From: Henricia sp. BOLD:AAB3569
Taxonomy: Eukaryota > Echinodermata > Asteroidea > Spinulosida > Echinasteridae
Direction of reading: 5' to 3'
DNA length: 64,000 nucleotides
Assembly: GCA_037783545.1 (NCBI GenBank)
Contig: JBBELK010000002.1
Coordinates: 930,001 to 994,000, forward strand
Both the position numbers and the translations under genes were made by a program. Position 1 is the stretch's first letter. The number at the start of each line of letters is the position of its first letter. Shown piece by piece: positions 22,884 through 34,339 of the stretch. Under the pieces are notes generated by a model that saw only the letters and a program-made list of their open reading frames with translations, made no database searches and was not told the origin of the DNA.

Positions 22884-25800
22884 TAGCCTTTAGTCAAGGC
22901 GTCCGTGGCGAGGTTTGTTTTGTGCACTGTTTTGCTAGCGCTTGAGGAAAGACTAACATTCATACTGCAGACTGTTCGCCCCGAACGCCTTTACCAAAGC
23001 GTATATGTGACCTTCGTGCTGAATAATTCAACAGCAACGGAGGTGGTGAATTATTCATAAATTGTAACCAACCAGCGGCGGGGAGCTTCTGGAATCATCC
23101 ATATAAATATCGGTAGCATTCACGAAAAAAGCGAAAGTTATTATTTGCACCAGGAAAACAAAATACAAGAAACATGATTAGTCAAAGTTCTATGGTCTAA
23201 TGGAGTAACTCCACATAAATTTATTAACCATTTTTAAAGTTATAAGATCTCGCTAAACAATGCTTTTTGTGTGGCAAACAAAACACCGCGCGCGTAGGCC
23301 TAGTACGCGAAACGGGACAAGTCGTCCCCGAGTCAACTCGCTCCCCTCAATTAATTAACACCTAGGTCAAGTCATCCCCAGGTCAAGTCGTCCTCGAGAC
23401 AAGTCGTCCTCGAGACAAGTCGTCCTCGAGACAAGTCGTCCTTGCACCCCGTGTACAAAACCTATAGCCCATATGACAATTAATTTGAACAAAATCCGAC
23501 TTTTCTCCTAGGTTTTTCTTAAGTTGCAAGGATAATCGGTTTGGGCCTGTCGACTACCATATTTTGTATTTGGAAGCAAAAATTTCAAGATGTACAAGCA
23601 CAAATTTCACTGTTCAATTTTGCTGAGATTACCTGCAACTTTTTATACGATATATCGCAAAGTGGGAGGGTTACGTAAAACACAGCTTTTCGAAGATTGA
23701 CATGGAGTATCGTAAGTGGTCGTGGCTTGTCGCAGATGTTGTTGATTTGTACTGTCATCGTAACTAAATCTTAAGGAATTGTAATGAATCGCACAATGCG
23801 TAATCATGATCGCAGACATTTGTATGTTTCTGAACAAGTCTCAGATGTCGTAGATTCGCACTGTCATCGTAAGGAATCGTAATGAATCGCAGACATTTAT
23901 ATACTGGAAATGCATATATCGTTACAATACGATAAGCGCTAAGCGTTACAATTTTCTAAGATTTGTAACAAAATGATCTACTGTCTGAACAACACGCAGA
24001 TGTCGTCACAGTAGATTTGTACTGTGTCATCGTAAAGAATCATAACAAATATTAAGGAATCGTAACAAATAGTAAGGAATCGTAATTAATCGCACAATGT
24101 GTGATCATGATCGCAGACATTCGTATGTATCTGAACAAGTCGCAGATGTCGTAGATTCGTACTGTCATTGTAAGGAATCGCAGACATTCGTATACTGAAA
24201 ATGCATTTATCTTTACAATACGATAAGCGCTAAGCGTTAAAATTTTCTAAGATTTGTAACAAAATGATCGACTGTCTGAACAACACGCAGATGTCGTCAC
24301 AGTAGATTTGTACTGCGTCATCGTAAGAAATCATAACAAATATTAAGGAATCGTAACAAATAGTAAGGAATCGTAATGAATCGCACAATGTGTGCTCATG
24401 ATCATGATCGCAGACATTCGTATACTGAAAATGCATTTATCTTTACAATACGATAAGCGCTAATTTATAAGTGTTAACATTTTCTAAGATTTGTAACAAA
24501 ATGACTGTCTGTGAACAACCCGCAGATGTCGTAACAGTAGATTTGTACTGCGTCATCGTAAGGAATCATAACAAATAGGGAATCGTAATGAATCGCACAA
24601 TGTATGATCATGATCGCAGACATTCGTATGTGTCTGAACAAGTCGCAGATGCTGTCGTAGATTTGTACTGTCATCGTAAGGAATCGTAAAGAATCGCAGA
24701 CATTCGTATGTATTTATAAAAAAATCAATATCACAACAATACAATAAGCGCTAAGCATTACGATTTTCTAAGATTTGTTACAGTGCAATATATCATAGCT
24801 TGTCGTAGAGTTTCGTAAGCTGTGGCTTGTCATGGACACTTAAACAGGATCAACAAATTTTCTGATCGTACCGTGTCATCTCTTAAGAAACTGTTAAATT
24901 GGGAGATCACTAACAAAAATAAAGGGAAACATTTGTATGTTTTCGGAATAAATTGCACATTGTAACCATATCGTAAGCGTTTAATAGAATTTGCAAATTA
25001 AAAGATATGTCGTGAAGTGGCTGAGAATCCTTACGACACGTACAATACTTCCTACTTTTGCATGTGTCGCAGTCGCAACAAATTGTGGCAAATCATGCAG
25101 TGGGTGACCAAAAACTGTACAAAAGTCTGTGACAACCTGCGAGACGCTACGAAATTGTACCTGTTATATCTTAAGATAATTGCGACTAGTCGTAAGAAAA
25201 TATTGCACAGCGGAATACCGGCTTAGCTCCCACTGTGCGATTTGGCTTTGAAATTCCCAAAATTTATGATTTATAAAGATCACCAGAGCCAGCTAGTACA
25301 ATTGTCACACATGCAGTGGCAGTGTTTTTCGTAAGTAATCGTAACTTAAGAGTTGTTGTAAGTTGTTTTTCGTAAGTAATCGTAACTTAAGAGTTGTTGT
25401 AAGTTGTTGTAAGTAATTGTCGTGGCTTGTCGCAGGTTGACAGACATTTGAACTTGTTTATCGTAACAAATAGTAAGGAACTGTTTGTTCAGGGTATATA
25501 TAAATTTAAATATCACTAATAAATCCTTTTAAATATGACATGATAAATGCTCCAGAGAGGGTGACAAATTGGGTGACAAAGAAGCAATTTTAGCAGTAAG
25601 AAAATTTTCTTTTGCAGTAAGATTTTTTTCAAAATTTGTTTATGCCATGCTTCATTGCCTTATACATCATACATTGTACGCAAAACAACAAACAATGCAC
25701 CGTGCGGCATTGCCATGCACTAGCGGGGCGGCCGCCGCGACCGGCCAGCGGCATATACCGGCGCGGCACGGTGTACTGTGCGGCCGGCCGGTTCGGGAGT

Positions 25801-26217
25801 AAGTAGTAGGCCTTGGTGAATTTAATATTCTCCTAAATCGCGATCATCTCCAGCGAGCATTTTCTTGGCCTGGATATGTTGGGACTTATTAAGTTTCCCG
25901 AAATATTTAGCTTTTTATTCTTCGAAGATTCACACAACCTCCATGCTACAACTGCCTAATTTTCTATGCGTATGACGTCATGCAGTTTAACAGTTCACCT
26001 TCTCATTGGTCAATGGGGAATCCTGACCTCATGCATTATGCACGTAACCCCTCTACCAAAACGGTAGACAGAAATAAAGAAAAACATAAGCTCCAAAAAA
26101 CGCTATGGTAAAGGCTGTCTGGGCGGACAGTCCGTGCGTGCTAGTCTTTCCTCAAGCGTTGCAAAACTGGCTGCGCGCGAATATATAACTCGCCAAGGCA
26201 GCCTTGACTAAAGGCTA
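22884..26217. mobile_element. 3.3-kb DNA transposon, 9-bp TSD, long TIRs (copy B)
   Basis: Left end TAGCCTTTAGTCAAGGC and right end GCCTTGACTAAAGGCTA are exact complements. They are flanked by a perfect 9-bp repeat CATCAGGGT (22875-22883 and 26218-26226). A second inverted pair, CGCTTGAGGAAAGACTA at 22939 and its complement at 26142-26158, sits at almost the same distance from each end, and GCCTTTACCAAAGCG faces CGCTATGGTAAAGGC. TIRs are thus ~120 bp and imperfect. No transposase is seen; the body is a degenerate tandem array. The motif AATAAAGAAAAACATAAG (near 26072) recurs inside copy D. Confidence 0.92.
23320..25450. repeat. Degenerate repeats inside copy B
   Basis: First comes a short tract of CAAGTCGTCCTCGAGA units (23325-23440). 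Then blocks of roughly 240-300 bp repeat the elements TCGTAAGGAATCGTAATGAA, GCACAATGTGTGATCATGAT and CGCAGACATTCGTATGT, near 23750-23900, 24050-24190, 24370-24430 and 24590-24710. Open frames in it are by-products. Confidence 0.8.
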
Positions 26218-26379
26218 CATCAGGGTGGGAGGACGGGCCGCCGGCAGGCACGGTCGAGCGCGGCGTTGGTATGGGAGGGACGGGTTTAGTTGTTTTGGCG
26301 GGATGTTTGGGGTCTGATTTTTCTTTTGCGTTGTGCATGAAAGTGTGTGGTGGGTTGAGAGGGTTGTCGAAGGCGGGGG
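26218..26379 (-). pseudogene. Tx1 LINE ORF1, proline-rich linker piece
   Basis: On the minus strand the frame reads HNAKEKSDPKHPAKTTKPVP and PTPRSTVPAGGPSSHPD, joining the zinc-knuckle piece (beyond copy C) to the AGVPSVAGAGKP piece (beyond copies B and the AACGTT element). Only this 160-bp LINE fragment separates copies B and C. Confidence 0.7.
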
Positions 26380-27088
26380 TAGTCTTGGCCCAAGACTACT
26401 CGATATTGGTTTGTGTAAGCGTTGGCCATTCCCAGTAGTGCGCCCTCTTGCAGCACTAACTGGCCAGCCCTTTGCTCACTAGAGTAGTCTTGGGAATCTC
26501 TCACGGAGGTTAAGCATTGGGGCGGTACCGTTTTATGTAAATAGCTGCAGAGGGTTTTATGATGGCACACAAGGGACATGGCATATACCAATTATCTTCA
26601 TAAACAAATGTATTTTGCGATGTCATACGCCTTTGCAAACATGTTTGTAAATATATTCGCAAACATTTGCCAAGAAACTTATGCCACCGAAAATATTAGC
26701 AACGATAAAACGGTCATGTTCGATGATTCTTGTAAGCCGCCTTATATTTTTCAAACCATTCGAAGCGCGTGCACGCGGTGTATTTGGGTCACGCGACCGC
26801 ATCCGACGCGCTGTATTTGGGTCGCTCGCTGCCTTCCCACGCGCTGCTGTATTTGGGTCACTCGCTGATTGGTTCCCTAGGAAAGCCTAGGCCACAGATA
26901 TTTATTGTTAATAGATATCTGTGGCCTAGGCAAAAACAAAGAAAAGGTTAAACCTTCCGGGAGAGATTCCCAAGACTACTCTAGTGAGCAAAGGGCTGGC
27001 CAGTTAGTGCTGCAAGAGGGTGCACTACTGGGAATGGCCAACGCGTACACAAACCAATATCGACTAGAGTAGTCTTGGGCCAAGACTA
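26380..27088. mobile_element. 709-bp foldback DNA transposon, 9-bp TSD (copy C)
   Basis: Both ends read TAGTCTTGGCCCAAGACTAC inward. A perfect 9-bp duplication AGGCGGGGG flanks it (26371-26379 and 27089-27097). TIRs continue for over 120 bp (GATATTGGTTTGTGTA, GGCCATTCCCAGTAGTG, GCAGCACTAACTGGCCAGCC) with few differences, so insertion is recent. The centre has three TGTATTTGGGTC repeats (26780-26870) and a 16-bp-arm hairpin at 26885-26931. No coding capacity. Confidence 0.95.
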
Positions 27089-27740
27089 AGGCGGGGGTGG
27101 CATGGTTGTCGGATTTGGAAGGGTTCTGTTTTTTTGCAGTTCTTACTATGATCGAACTCCCAGCAAGTGAAACACCGAAAAGACTCAGTTGTAAAGAAAA
27201 CTCGGTAATCAGTGCTCAAATAAGTGAAGTTGATGTAATGTGGTCAGGAGGGTTGACGTTTGGGTTGAGAAGAACTTGAACCTTTCTTCGGAAACTCATT
27301 ATGTGTGGCAAATTTGTGTTTTTGAGTCCCAGGGGGATGGGCCGAATCAGCGACACTGCCTTACAAAATGATGAAAGTTGAGCCGCAATGACTCCGTTCG
27401 GGACTTCGGGGTAAACATTGGAAAGGGCGAGTCGTGTTGTGGGGCGGACCAGAGGGGTCAGTTCGAGATAGGAGCCGCCGTAGGACATTTCATCTTGGAC
27501 CGCCTCGACGACCGCATGTGATAAAATGCGATTCGGCCATTGGAAATTCGTGAAGCGGAAACTATTGTTTGTGTTCAGATACGGCGTCCATGTAGTCCCG
27601 AATGGAGACACTGTCGGTCGCATTGAAAGACACGCCATTGTTCCTGGTTACACCGGTGAAAGGCTCGTCACCAGTACCATGTGGAGCCGGCAGAGCCAGC
27701 ACCGCTAGTGCCTGGGCTGACTCTGCATAGCGGTTTCCGC
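27089..27740 (-). pseudogene. Tx1 LINE ORF1, N-terminal and RNA-binding region
   Basis: Minus-strand frames give NNGVSFNATDSVSIRDYMDA near the start, then YLELTPLVRPTTRLALSNVY, VIAAQLSSFCKAVSLIRPIP and LPHIMSFRRKVQVLL (27638-27216), the RRM-like core of Tx1 ORF1. In another frame CFTCWEFDHSKNC is a CCHC zinc knuckle. Frameshifts occur between blocks. The LINE 5' end is near or just above 27740. Confidence 0.8.
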
Positions 27741-28098
27741 TTGACTGACCGTAATGGTCAGCAATAGCAAAAACCCAACAAAATTAACCAAAATATACGT
27801 TAAAATTACTCTAAAATAAGAAAACCTGACAAAGTAAGGATGGTCTGGTTGAATCTATGTATAATACAAGTCACAACGGTATAACATTTGTAACCAGAAT
27901 GCGTTAAAAAGCTAGTTTTTTTCTTACGTTTTCCGGAGCTCGAAAAAAACACGTCCGTACGCTAGAAAGGAAGAAACTAAGAAAGAAATCGGACGATCAC
28001 AATATACCAGCTTGCTGCGCATGGCTGATATAATTCACATCGTGTAACAACAAATATATTAGTAGATTGTTAAATACAAAGGACAATGAATATGACAT
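27741..28098. other. AT-rich spacer, no gene seen
   Basis: May hold the Tx1 5' UTR. Nothing coding or repeated was recognised. Confidence 0.4.
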
Positions 28099-28107
28099 AC
28101 TAAATAG

Positions 28108-28858
28108 TAGCCTTTTGACAAGGCCTTATGGCTTTGGGGTTTGGGCGTCTTGAGCGGAGTATACGAAGGCTGTGCAAACGCTATGCCTTCTGTTTTGCCA
28201 TAAGGCCTTTTTCGAACTGGCAACTGCTACATTATTCATTACATGCAAGCAGTTGACCCGAATGTGCAACGTCACAACATTACCCACGCCCCACTCTGCA
28301 CGTAAAGATTTTGAAAACAGAAATCGAAAACAAACATTCAACTGAGCCAATGGGCGCTAGGAGCTTGTTTTGCACGCGCGCGTGTGATGCAAGTCACGTA
28401 CAGTTCCCGCAGGACAAATTGACCAATCACATGGCTTGCGGCGTTATGGCCTCGTTCATTACCAACGTAGGTACGGCACTTATATTTACTTCGACACAAA
28501 ACCATCGAGCTTCATGAAAATACGTTTATATTTGACATAAATTGTTTATTACATCAACATTTTATACGGAACTAATATAATTCCCATTTGATTTAATTTA
28601 TTTGCCGTTTAATGTACCCAGTAAATTCAAAAGCGTAAGCCTACCTCCCTTGTTTGTAGGAGCTCCCTGCGTAATTTGCATGGAGCACGTGACTGGCTGA
28701 TGCTGATTTCTGCTACCACTTTTGGTAGCAAAAATAAAGAAAAACATAAGAATTGCCTGTCAGTTCGAAAAAGGCCAAGTGAGTAATTCACTCTGCGCGT
28801 ATAGACTCTACTCAAGTCACCAAATCGCCCAAATTCACGAGGCCTTGACAAAAGGCTA
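28108..28858. mobile_element. 751-bp DNA transposon, 9-bp TSD (copy D)
   Basis: Left end TAGCCTTTTGACAAGGCC; right end reverse-complemented TAGCCTTTTGTCAAGGCC. Perfect 9-bp duplication ACTAAATAG (28099-28107 and 28859-28867). Subterminal GGCCTTTTTCGAACTG occurs in inverted orientation near each end, giving degenerate ~110-bp TIRs. No coding capacity. Confidence 0.93.
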
Positions 28859-28867
28859 ACTAAATAG

Positions 28868-29390
28868 CGGATACGAATGGCATTTGCAGTCATGCGTTAC
28901 AGTGTGGGCGCTGCCATGTTGTCCGAATGCCAACGTAACGGACGCCGGAGCTTTGACGCTGGAGGACGTTTAAACACGCCAAGATTTCCGCATCGGTGTA
29001 GCGGAGGACTTGTTAACACGTTTAAGGGAAATTCACTCGTTACTGCTTTTTACGTCTACACTCAGTAATTTACGAGGAAAATGGGCGAATACGCGAAACA
29101 GCGGCATTGGGGTGTACAATTAATGACGGTGTATATCGACATAATATTTTACCGCGAATACGCGCACGGTTAATGAGTTCAGTTGTTTTCCTTCCTCCAT
29201 GCTTTAACTAAAAATAAGCCCGCACCTACGACAGCAATGTTTGAAATAATCCCGGCGTTATAGTAATAGTTTCGATATATTTAAAAAGTTATAGGTTCCT
29301 AAAAGTCTAATGCCCGTATTCCTCGAGTAAGGCTATTGGTAAAGTGAAGATATTCGTGAGGTATATACAAAAGGACTTTTGTCAGCGATC
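28868..29390. other. Intergenic sequence, no gene seen
   Basis: The stretch between copy D and the 3' end of the P450 gene. No coding or repeat signal was recognised. Confidence 0.45.
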
Positions 29391-29396
29391 TTTATT
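29391..29396 (-). promoter_or_regulatory. Candidate polyadenylation signal of the P450 gene
   Basis: AATAAA on the minus strand, 285 bp after the P450 stop codon. No closer canonical hexamer was noticed. Confidence 0.4.
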
Positions 29397-29480
29397 TACT
29401 ATACAAAGTCAACATAACACCATCCCAGATCCCTGACTCCACGATATGCGATGTGAATAGATCCCATTCACGCCATTGAA

Positions 29481-29636
29481 CGGTTCAATCGTGTCCCCTG
29501 AATCAGTTCTATCAATTGCAAACTGCTGATTGGAAAAGTACCAGACTACTTATGCGTTACAAGCCTGTCTTTAGATTGAGGTTTGGAACGCATGCGTAAC
29601 TGGCACGCTTCCAATGCAGGGGACGCGATTGGACCG
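29481..29636. mobile_element. Small MITE in the P450 3' untranslated region
   Basis: CGGTTCAATCGTGTCCCCTG at 29481 faces its near complement (right end read inward: CGGTCCAATCGCGTCCCCTG, ending 29636). About 156 bp, 18 of 20 terminal bases matching. No target duplication was identified. Confidence 0.6.
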
Positions 29637-29680
29637 TCTAAACGCATGAATAAGGTCTATATCATTATATAAGAGATTAG

Positions 29681-32213
29681 TTAATTTCGCTCAATGGCGC
29701 AGATCTTAAATTTAAGCGGCTGGTTTGAGATGCCACCAGATCCCTTCTGACACAGTGGCGGAGAGTCTTCCGGTTTCTTAAAGGTGAACCGATGCATCAA
29801 ATATGTGAAGAAGATGAAGAGCTCCATCTTGGCCAAATGTTCTCCAATGCAGCTCCGTCGACCTGGAAAAGGGTTAGAAAATCGTGGTCATTTAAAATGT
29901 CAAGAATAGGGACGAGTGAATATTTTGCAGCCTACGTCTTTGTGTAATAAGTTGTGTAAAACAGGTGAACATGATTTTAGCAAAGTGACAACACAGCGCG
30001 CGTTGTGCTTTGCTGCTTGCATTTTTATGCTTGCAATTTTGGGACGCTTGGTGGCAGCAAACTCACTAGTCATTTTCCATAGACAAACGGTCTGTGAGAC
30101 GAACGCATAGAAGTTTTTTCTCTTCAAAGTTGCTGTGTCGCAGAATTTACTGACAAGTGTTTTGTAGTTAACCTCAACGAGGCCATCCAGCTTGTCCACT
30201 TCATCTCCGCTAAAGTTTGCTTTGCGTGCACGTTTCTGCTTTTTCTTGGACTCTGCCATCCTTTCAGTGCTCACGTCCTTTGATCTGTGGAGAATGTGTC
30301 CGTGCACGGTAGTCTGGCGCCGCCCTAAATAACTTTGCATTGCGTAACACCGTCAGCGTAAATAATGCCCCGGACCATCATATCTTATTTAACGACCACG
30401 TAAGTTAATATCTCGGTAAGTGCATGTTATGAAGGCTTCATGAATACCACTTAGTACGCTCTCAAAGCCCTCGCAAAGTCCTCGTAACTTCTTCGTAAGT
30501 CACTCTTAGTGAGCAAATTTAAGAGCGCTTCGTGAATAAGGCCCCAGAACCTTTATAGACCCTGTATCTTGTATGTTGTCCGTAAGCGAACATGGATATC
30601 ATGACGTGAATGCATTTTTTTCTGACGTCAGTCTTGCTTCTGAGCAAACTATGGTATTATAATTTTAGAATTGTGGAGGAAAAAAACCTCGACCCACCTG
30701 TGCTAAACGGTATGAGCTCGTCCGCTTTGACTGCAACGCCCTCATCGTTTAGGAATCTTTCCGGCTTGAATCTTTCGGGTTCTGGCCAGACTGCCGGGTC
30801 TTGAAAAAATGACCAGAAGTTGGACACAACGTAGGTACCCTTGGGAATCAAGAAGCCTTTGAGATTAGTGTCCGAGGCGGCCATGTGCATGAGGCCGAGA
30901 GGGGCGATATTACCCAGGCGCTGAATCTCCCAGATGACGGCCCGGGTGAAGTTTAGTTCCTGCTTGTCGGACATCTTAGGATGTCGGTTTCGACCAACAA
31001 CCATGTCGATCTCGACTTGGACTTTCTGCTGGACGTCAGGGTAGACTGTCATGTAGAGGATCGACCAGTAAAGTGTGGTGGCTGTGGTCTCGGAGCCAGC
31101 CATGAACATGTCTGCAACCGTTCCGATGATGTTGGACTCCCAAGGATGTTTGCTCCCGTCCCGCTGAATCTCTTGCAGGTACGCGTCGATGAAATCCCTC
31201 GGTTCATGCCCATCCAACTCGGCGCGGTGGGCGTCCACTTCGCCGGCTAAGAACTCCCGAAGTTCGTCAAATATCGACATGATCTCCTTGGAGCCGATGA
31301 AGGGAATGTGGCGGAGACTTGGGAAGAAGAAGATGGCCCCGCCAGTACCTAGAACCTCAACAGAGCGGTGGAGCAAGTAAAGAAGTCGGTTGAATTCCTT
31401 ATCTGTGTACTCGTATCTCTTGCCGAGGATCACAGAACAGATGACATTAGACACTCCGTTGTAAAGCAACGATTTCGGATCAAATGGCTCTCCATGGAAC
31501 TTGAACATCTCCTTGATTAGTTCTTCAGCTTCAAAGCCGATTTTTCCTTCGAAGCTTGTTTTGCCAACTCCAAAACTCCTAAAGACGGTGAGACAGAATC
31601 GACGGAGCTCGACCCATTTCTCTCCCGAGACAGAAAGAACACCTTCATTTAAGAGAAAATATGACATTTTAGGGAGTGAACATTTTTAAGTGCCCTATAT
31701 TTGTTTTTACAAACCTATGAAAGGAAAGGACAAGTTAAGTCAGACTGCGTGCAATTACTAGACAAAACGCACTTTGCGATTGTTCTGGTCAGAAGAAATG
31801 AAATAACTTGTCTTAACCATCTTACCACTGCTCCGCATTGCTTCAGACAGTATCATCCTTGGCCGATCATTCAGCTGAGGGTGTTGGAAAGCTTCCTTGA
31901 TGGAGCTGAAATCATTCAAAACGATCAACGTCTTGTGAAAGATCTTCAGACGGTATACGGGCCCGTACCGTTTGGCGTATTTGCTCAAGAGTTGTTCTGG
32001 TTCTGTACCCCGCCAAAACTCCCGCACAACCGACGGGATTGAGCCGAGGATGGGAAATTCCTGGGGCCCAGGCGGGAGGTTCGTAGAGTTAGACCACCTG
32101 CCGCAGCACCACCGAAGAGCCAACAGAACTGACACAGACAGCAACAGGGTGCGAACATCAAACCACAGCAACCTCTGGACAACATCCATCATCATTTTTG
32201 TAGAATTTGCCAC
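29681..32213 (-). CDS. Cytochrome P450, CYP2-clan monooxygenase (3 exons)
   Basis: Haem-thiolate monooxygenase of the endoplasmic reticulum membrane; substrate unknown. Exons on the minus strand: 32213-31826, 31642-30698 and 29862-29681, with GT-AG introns, both interrupting a glycine codon after its first base. The joined frame is 504 codons, normal for the family. Visible features: N-terminal membrane anchor (about residues 15-40), PPGPQEFPILG hinge (~47), WVELRR of helix C (~139), AGSETTATT of helix I (~311), EIQR of helix K (ExxR, ~368), PERFLNDEG, and the haem loop PFSTGRRSCIGE with the ligand Cys near 449, assembled only after splicing exons 2 and 3. The ATG at 32213 precedes the anchor directly. 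No disabling change is seen. Intron 2 holds a Harbinger-type fragment. Subfamily not assigned; exon structure inferred from splice motifs and protein continuity. Confidence 0.93.
29900..30545 (-). mobile_element. PIF/Harbinger-type fragment with Myb/SANT ORF, in P450 intron 2
   Basis: On the minus strand an ATG at 30259 opens MAESKKKQKRARKANFSGDE, then LDGLVEVNYKTLVSKF and TLKRKNFYAFVSQTV. This is the Myb/SANT-like DNA-binding fold found in Harbinger second proteins and in the NAIF1 group. Upstream, GGGGCCTTATTCACGAAGCG (minus, from 30544) resembles a Harbinger terminus. The opposite terminus and the nuclease gene are absent. It is a truncated element, or less likely an independent gene exon. 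Confidence 0.6.
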
Positions 32214-33330
32214 AACGAATCCAACCGTGTTCAGTTTCTCCTATACATGTACTCGTAATGGATTTTAATACACATATAGCCGTGTTACGGAATACATATG
32301 TAGTCGACCGTTGCAAGTCACTGCGTCCGAGGTCATTCTATAACAATGACATTTGGAGTGTCTGTCGGTCTCACCTCGAGACTTTATTTTAAAGACCTCT
32401 GATCACACCAACGGTATGCGCCTGTTACAAATGGACAAGGCCACTCTTTGTTTGGGCCATTGGACTTTGCACAATAGGGAGGTTTCGCACCGTCACGGAC
32501 ACCGATACGGATACGTCACGGCATGACTCTATGCGCTTCTCGTGACGCGTAACCGTAGTACACATGTTTTCATACGCGTGAATAACGGGTATCGGCCTCC
32601 ATACGCGTAACATAAAAACAGATACCGTTTATGCAGATTTTTCGTATTTTTCGTGATGGATTAATAAGATGTATGCATTTTGTTTCTTTGTGATGTATCT
32701 TCCATGAATACCGATCGAATTTAATGAGTCATGCCCACGAGAAAGTGAGCAAAATCAGCTCAAAACAAAGCCAAGCGCAGAGCAGATTTAGCAGATCGTA
32801 TTCACACAGTGCGAAACCCAGTTCAGTGTGCGCATCAACGTGAACGGTTACCGTTATCATATCCGTATTCGTAACCGTTATCGTCACCCGCCTATTTCCC
32901 ACGTTGTGGCAGAAAGCACTTTTTAAAATCAAAACATACTTTGAGACAGAATAATATCATGTTATAGTAAAACGTTATTAATTTACACCTACATTTTTGT
33001 GTGATGCCGAGGATTACCAAATTTTGCGCAACTCCCTTTATAATTGACTTTTTGACCTCTGTTGACTTACTTACTAAATTAAAAGACATAAATCATGTAC
33101 CAATGTTTGACAGAACAATGGATATTTGAATTTCCCCTTACCCTAAAATGGCCGTCAAAAGTCTCGGGCATGAGGGTTCATGCAACATCCAAAATCAACT
33201 AGTGAGTCCCAGTTAACATGTCTTAAAATAAAGTACAGATGCAAACCTACTAGAAAAATGTTGTTTCGTCAATTCTAGGGAGGAGGGGAGGTGGAGGGGG
33301 GAGGGGGAAGTGCACGGTGGGCCCCTCTGG
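32214..33330. other. Upstream region of the P450 gene
   Basis: No gene seen. GATACGGATACG/GAATACGGATAT motifs near 32500 and 32860 and facing GGTTTCGCAC/GTGCGAAACCC could be remnants of a MITE. A G-rich tract lies at 33280-33310. No clear core promoter motif. Confidence 0.35.
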
Positions 33331-34339
33331 CCCATGGACTATATGTCATGCATGAATGAGCAGCATTTAAATGGTGAAATTGACACTTTAATTTTCAAAA
33401 ATTGCAAAATGCAGTCAACAATTCCCTAATTCTTTTCACACATTACAAGTACAGTTTTGGTCCTCAGTGTCTCGTGGTGTTCGTGCACCGTGACTGCACT
33501 AAGCATTTTAACTTAAGAAAATGGCACTCATGTCTATTCAAGATATAGTCAGGCAGCATGTGGTAAGAAATTAAGGCCCGTGGGCATCGGATGATTAGAA
33601 AATGCCACATAGCTAGATGTCTTCATTACACCCCAACGAACAAGAAAAACCATGTTGGCAAAATCTGAGTGGTTGCAGACGGCGGCCATCTTGGATTTCA
33701 AAATGACCGACATTTTATAACCATTTAATAAAAAAGTACCCCGACCTCCAACAAAATTTAACAAAAGATTTTTCAGTGGTTATTGGTCCTACTGAATGTG
33801 GTGAATGACAGGCAAAAAAGTCTACCAAAATCAAGTCACCAGAAATGGGTGAAATCTGGGCCAATTCCAAAATGGCCGCCAATGACCTTGGAAATCGTTA
33901 AAATGGCTGTAACTTCTGTAATATTTGGGGTAAAACGGTGACTTAAATATCTACCCTGGGGTTTTCAGTGTCAGGGAATTCACTGGTATCCATGATATTT
34001 CAATCCAACCTTCGACAAACAATAAAAGCCACAAATTCAAAATGGCGGTCATCATATATAGGCATGGAAGGGGGTAGAGAAAATGGCTTCTCTAACTGCT
34101 TATGTCAGATGTAGCTTTTTTCATTGGTCAGTAATGTACTTAACAAGACCCACCCCCTCCCCCCACCCCCTCCCCCACCCCAATCTACTGACAAGACTGG
34201 CTGCATCAGCCACCGTACGAGCCGCCAAGACAGGGTGCGCGCCACTCTGCCAGAATTGCCTCTCTGACAATCTGTATTTCTAGGACTGTTTTAGAGACAC
34301 GTGGTTCAGGAGGTCAGTTCATCCCACACAGGTTTTATC

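Larger units (their letters stand above)
6000..27740 (-). mobile_element. Tx1-clade (L1-like) LINE, split by nested insertions
   Basis: Pieces of one non-LTR retrotransposon lie in the correct order on the minus strand: ORF1 (27.73-27.09, 26.37-26.22, 18.42-17.67 kb), the AP-type endonuclease (17.64-17.30 and 15.81-15.26 kb), the endonuclease-RT linker (11.06-10.54 kb), RT (8.24-7.70 kb), and RT thumb plus C-terminal zinc region (7.6-6.03 kb). Removing the insertions leaves about 5-6 kb, a normal LINE length. Hallmarks are LTLNTGGC and VVFLQET (endonuclease), GGDFNC, FWAEW with WWDFGKSHIK, LLPKKG with NWRPVSLLNTDYK, IRQGCPVSG and a terminal CX2C...HX4C motif. Frameshifts and stops make it inactive. 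The exact ends are not resolved. Confidence 0.85.

Noticed and set aside
23640-25450. CRISPR-like array
   Set aside because: Units are degenerate, of unequal length and without unique spacers; the sequence is eukaryotic and lies inside a transposon.
30981-31380. Plus-strand open frames opposite the P450 exon
   Set aside because: Antisense shadows of a well-supported coding exon.
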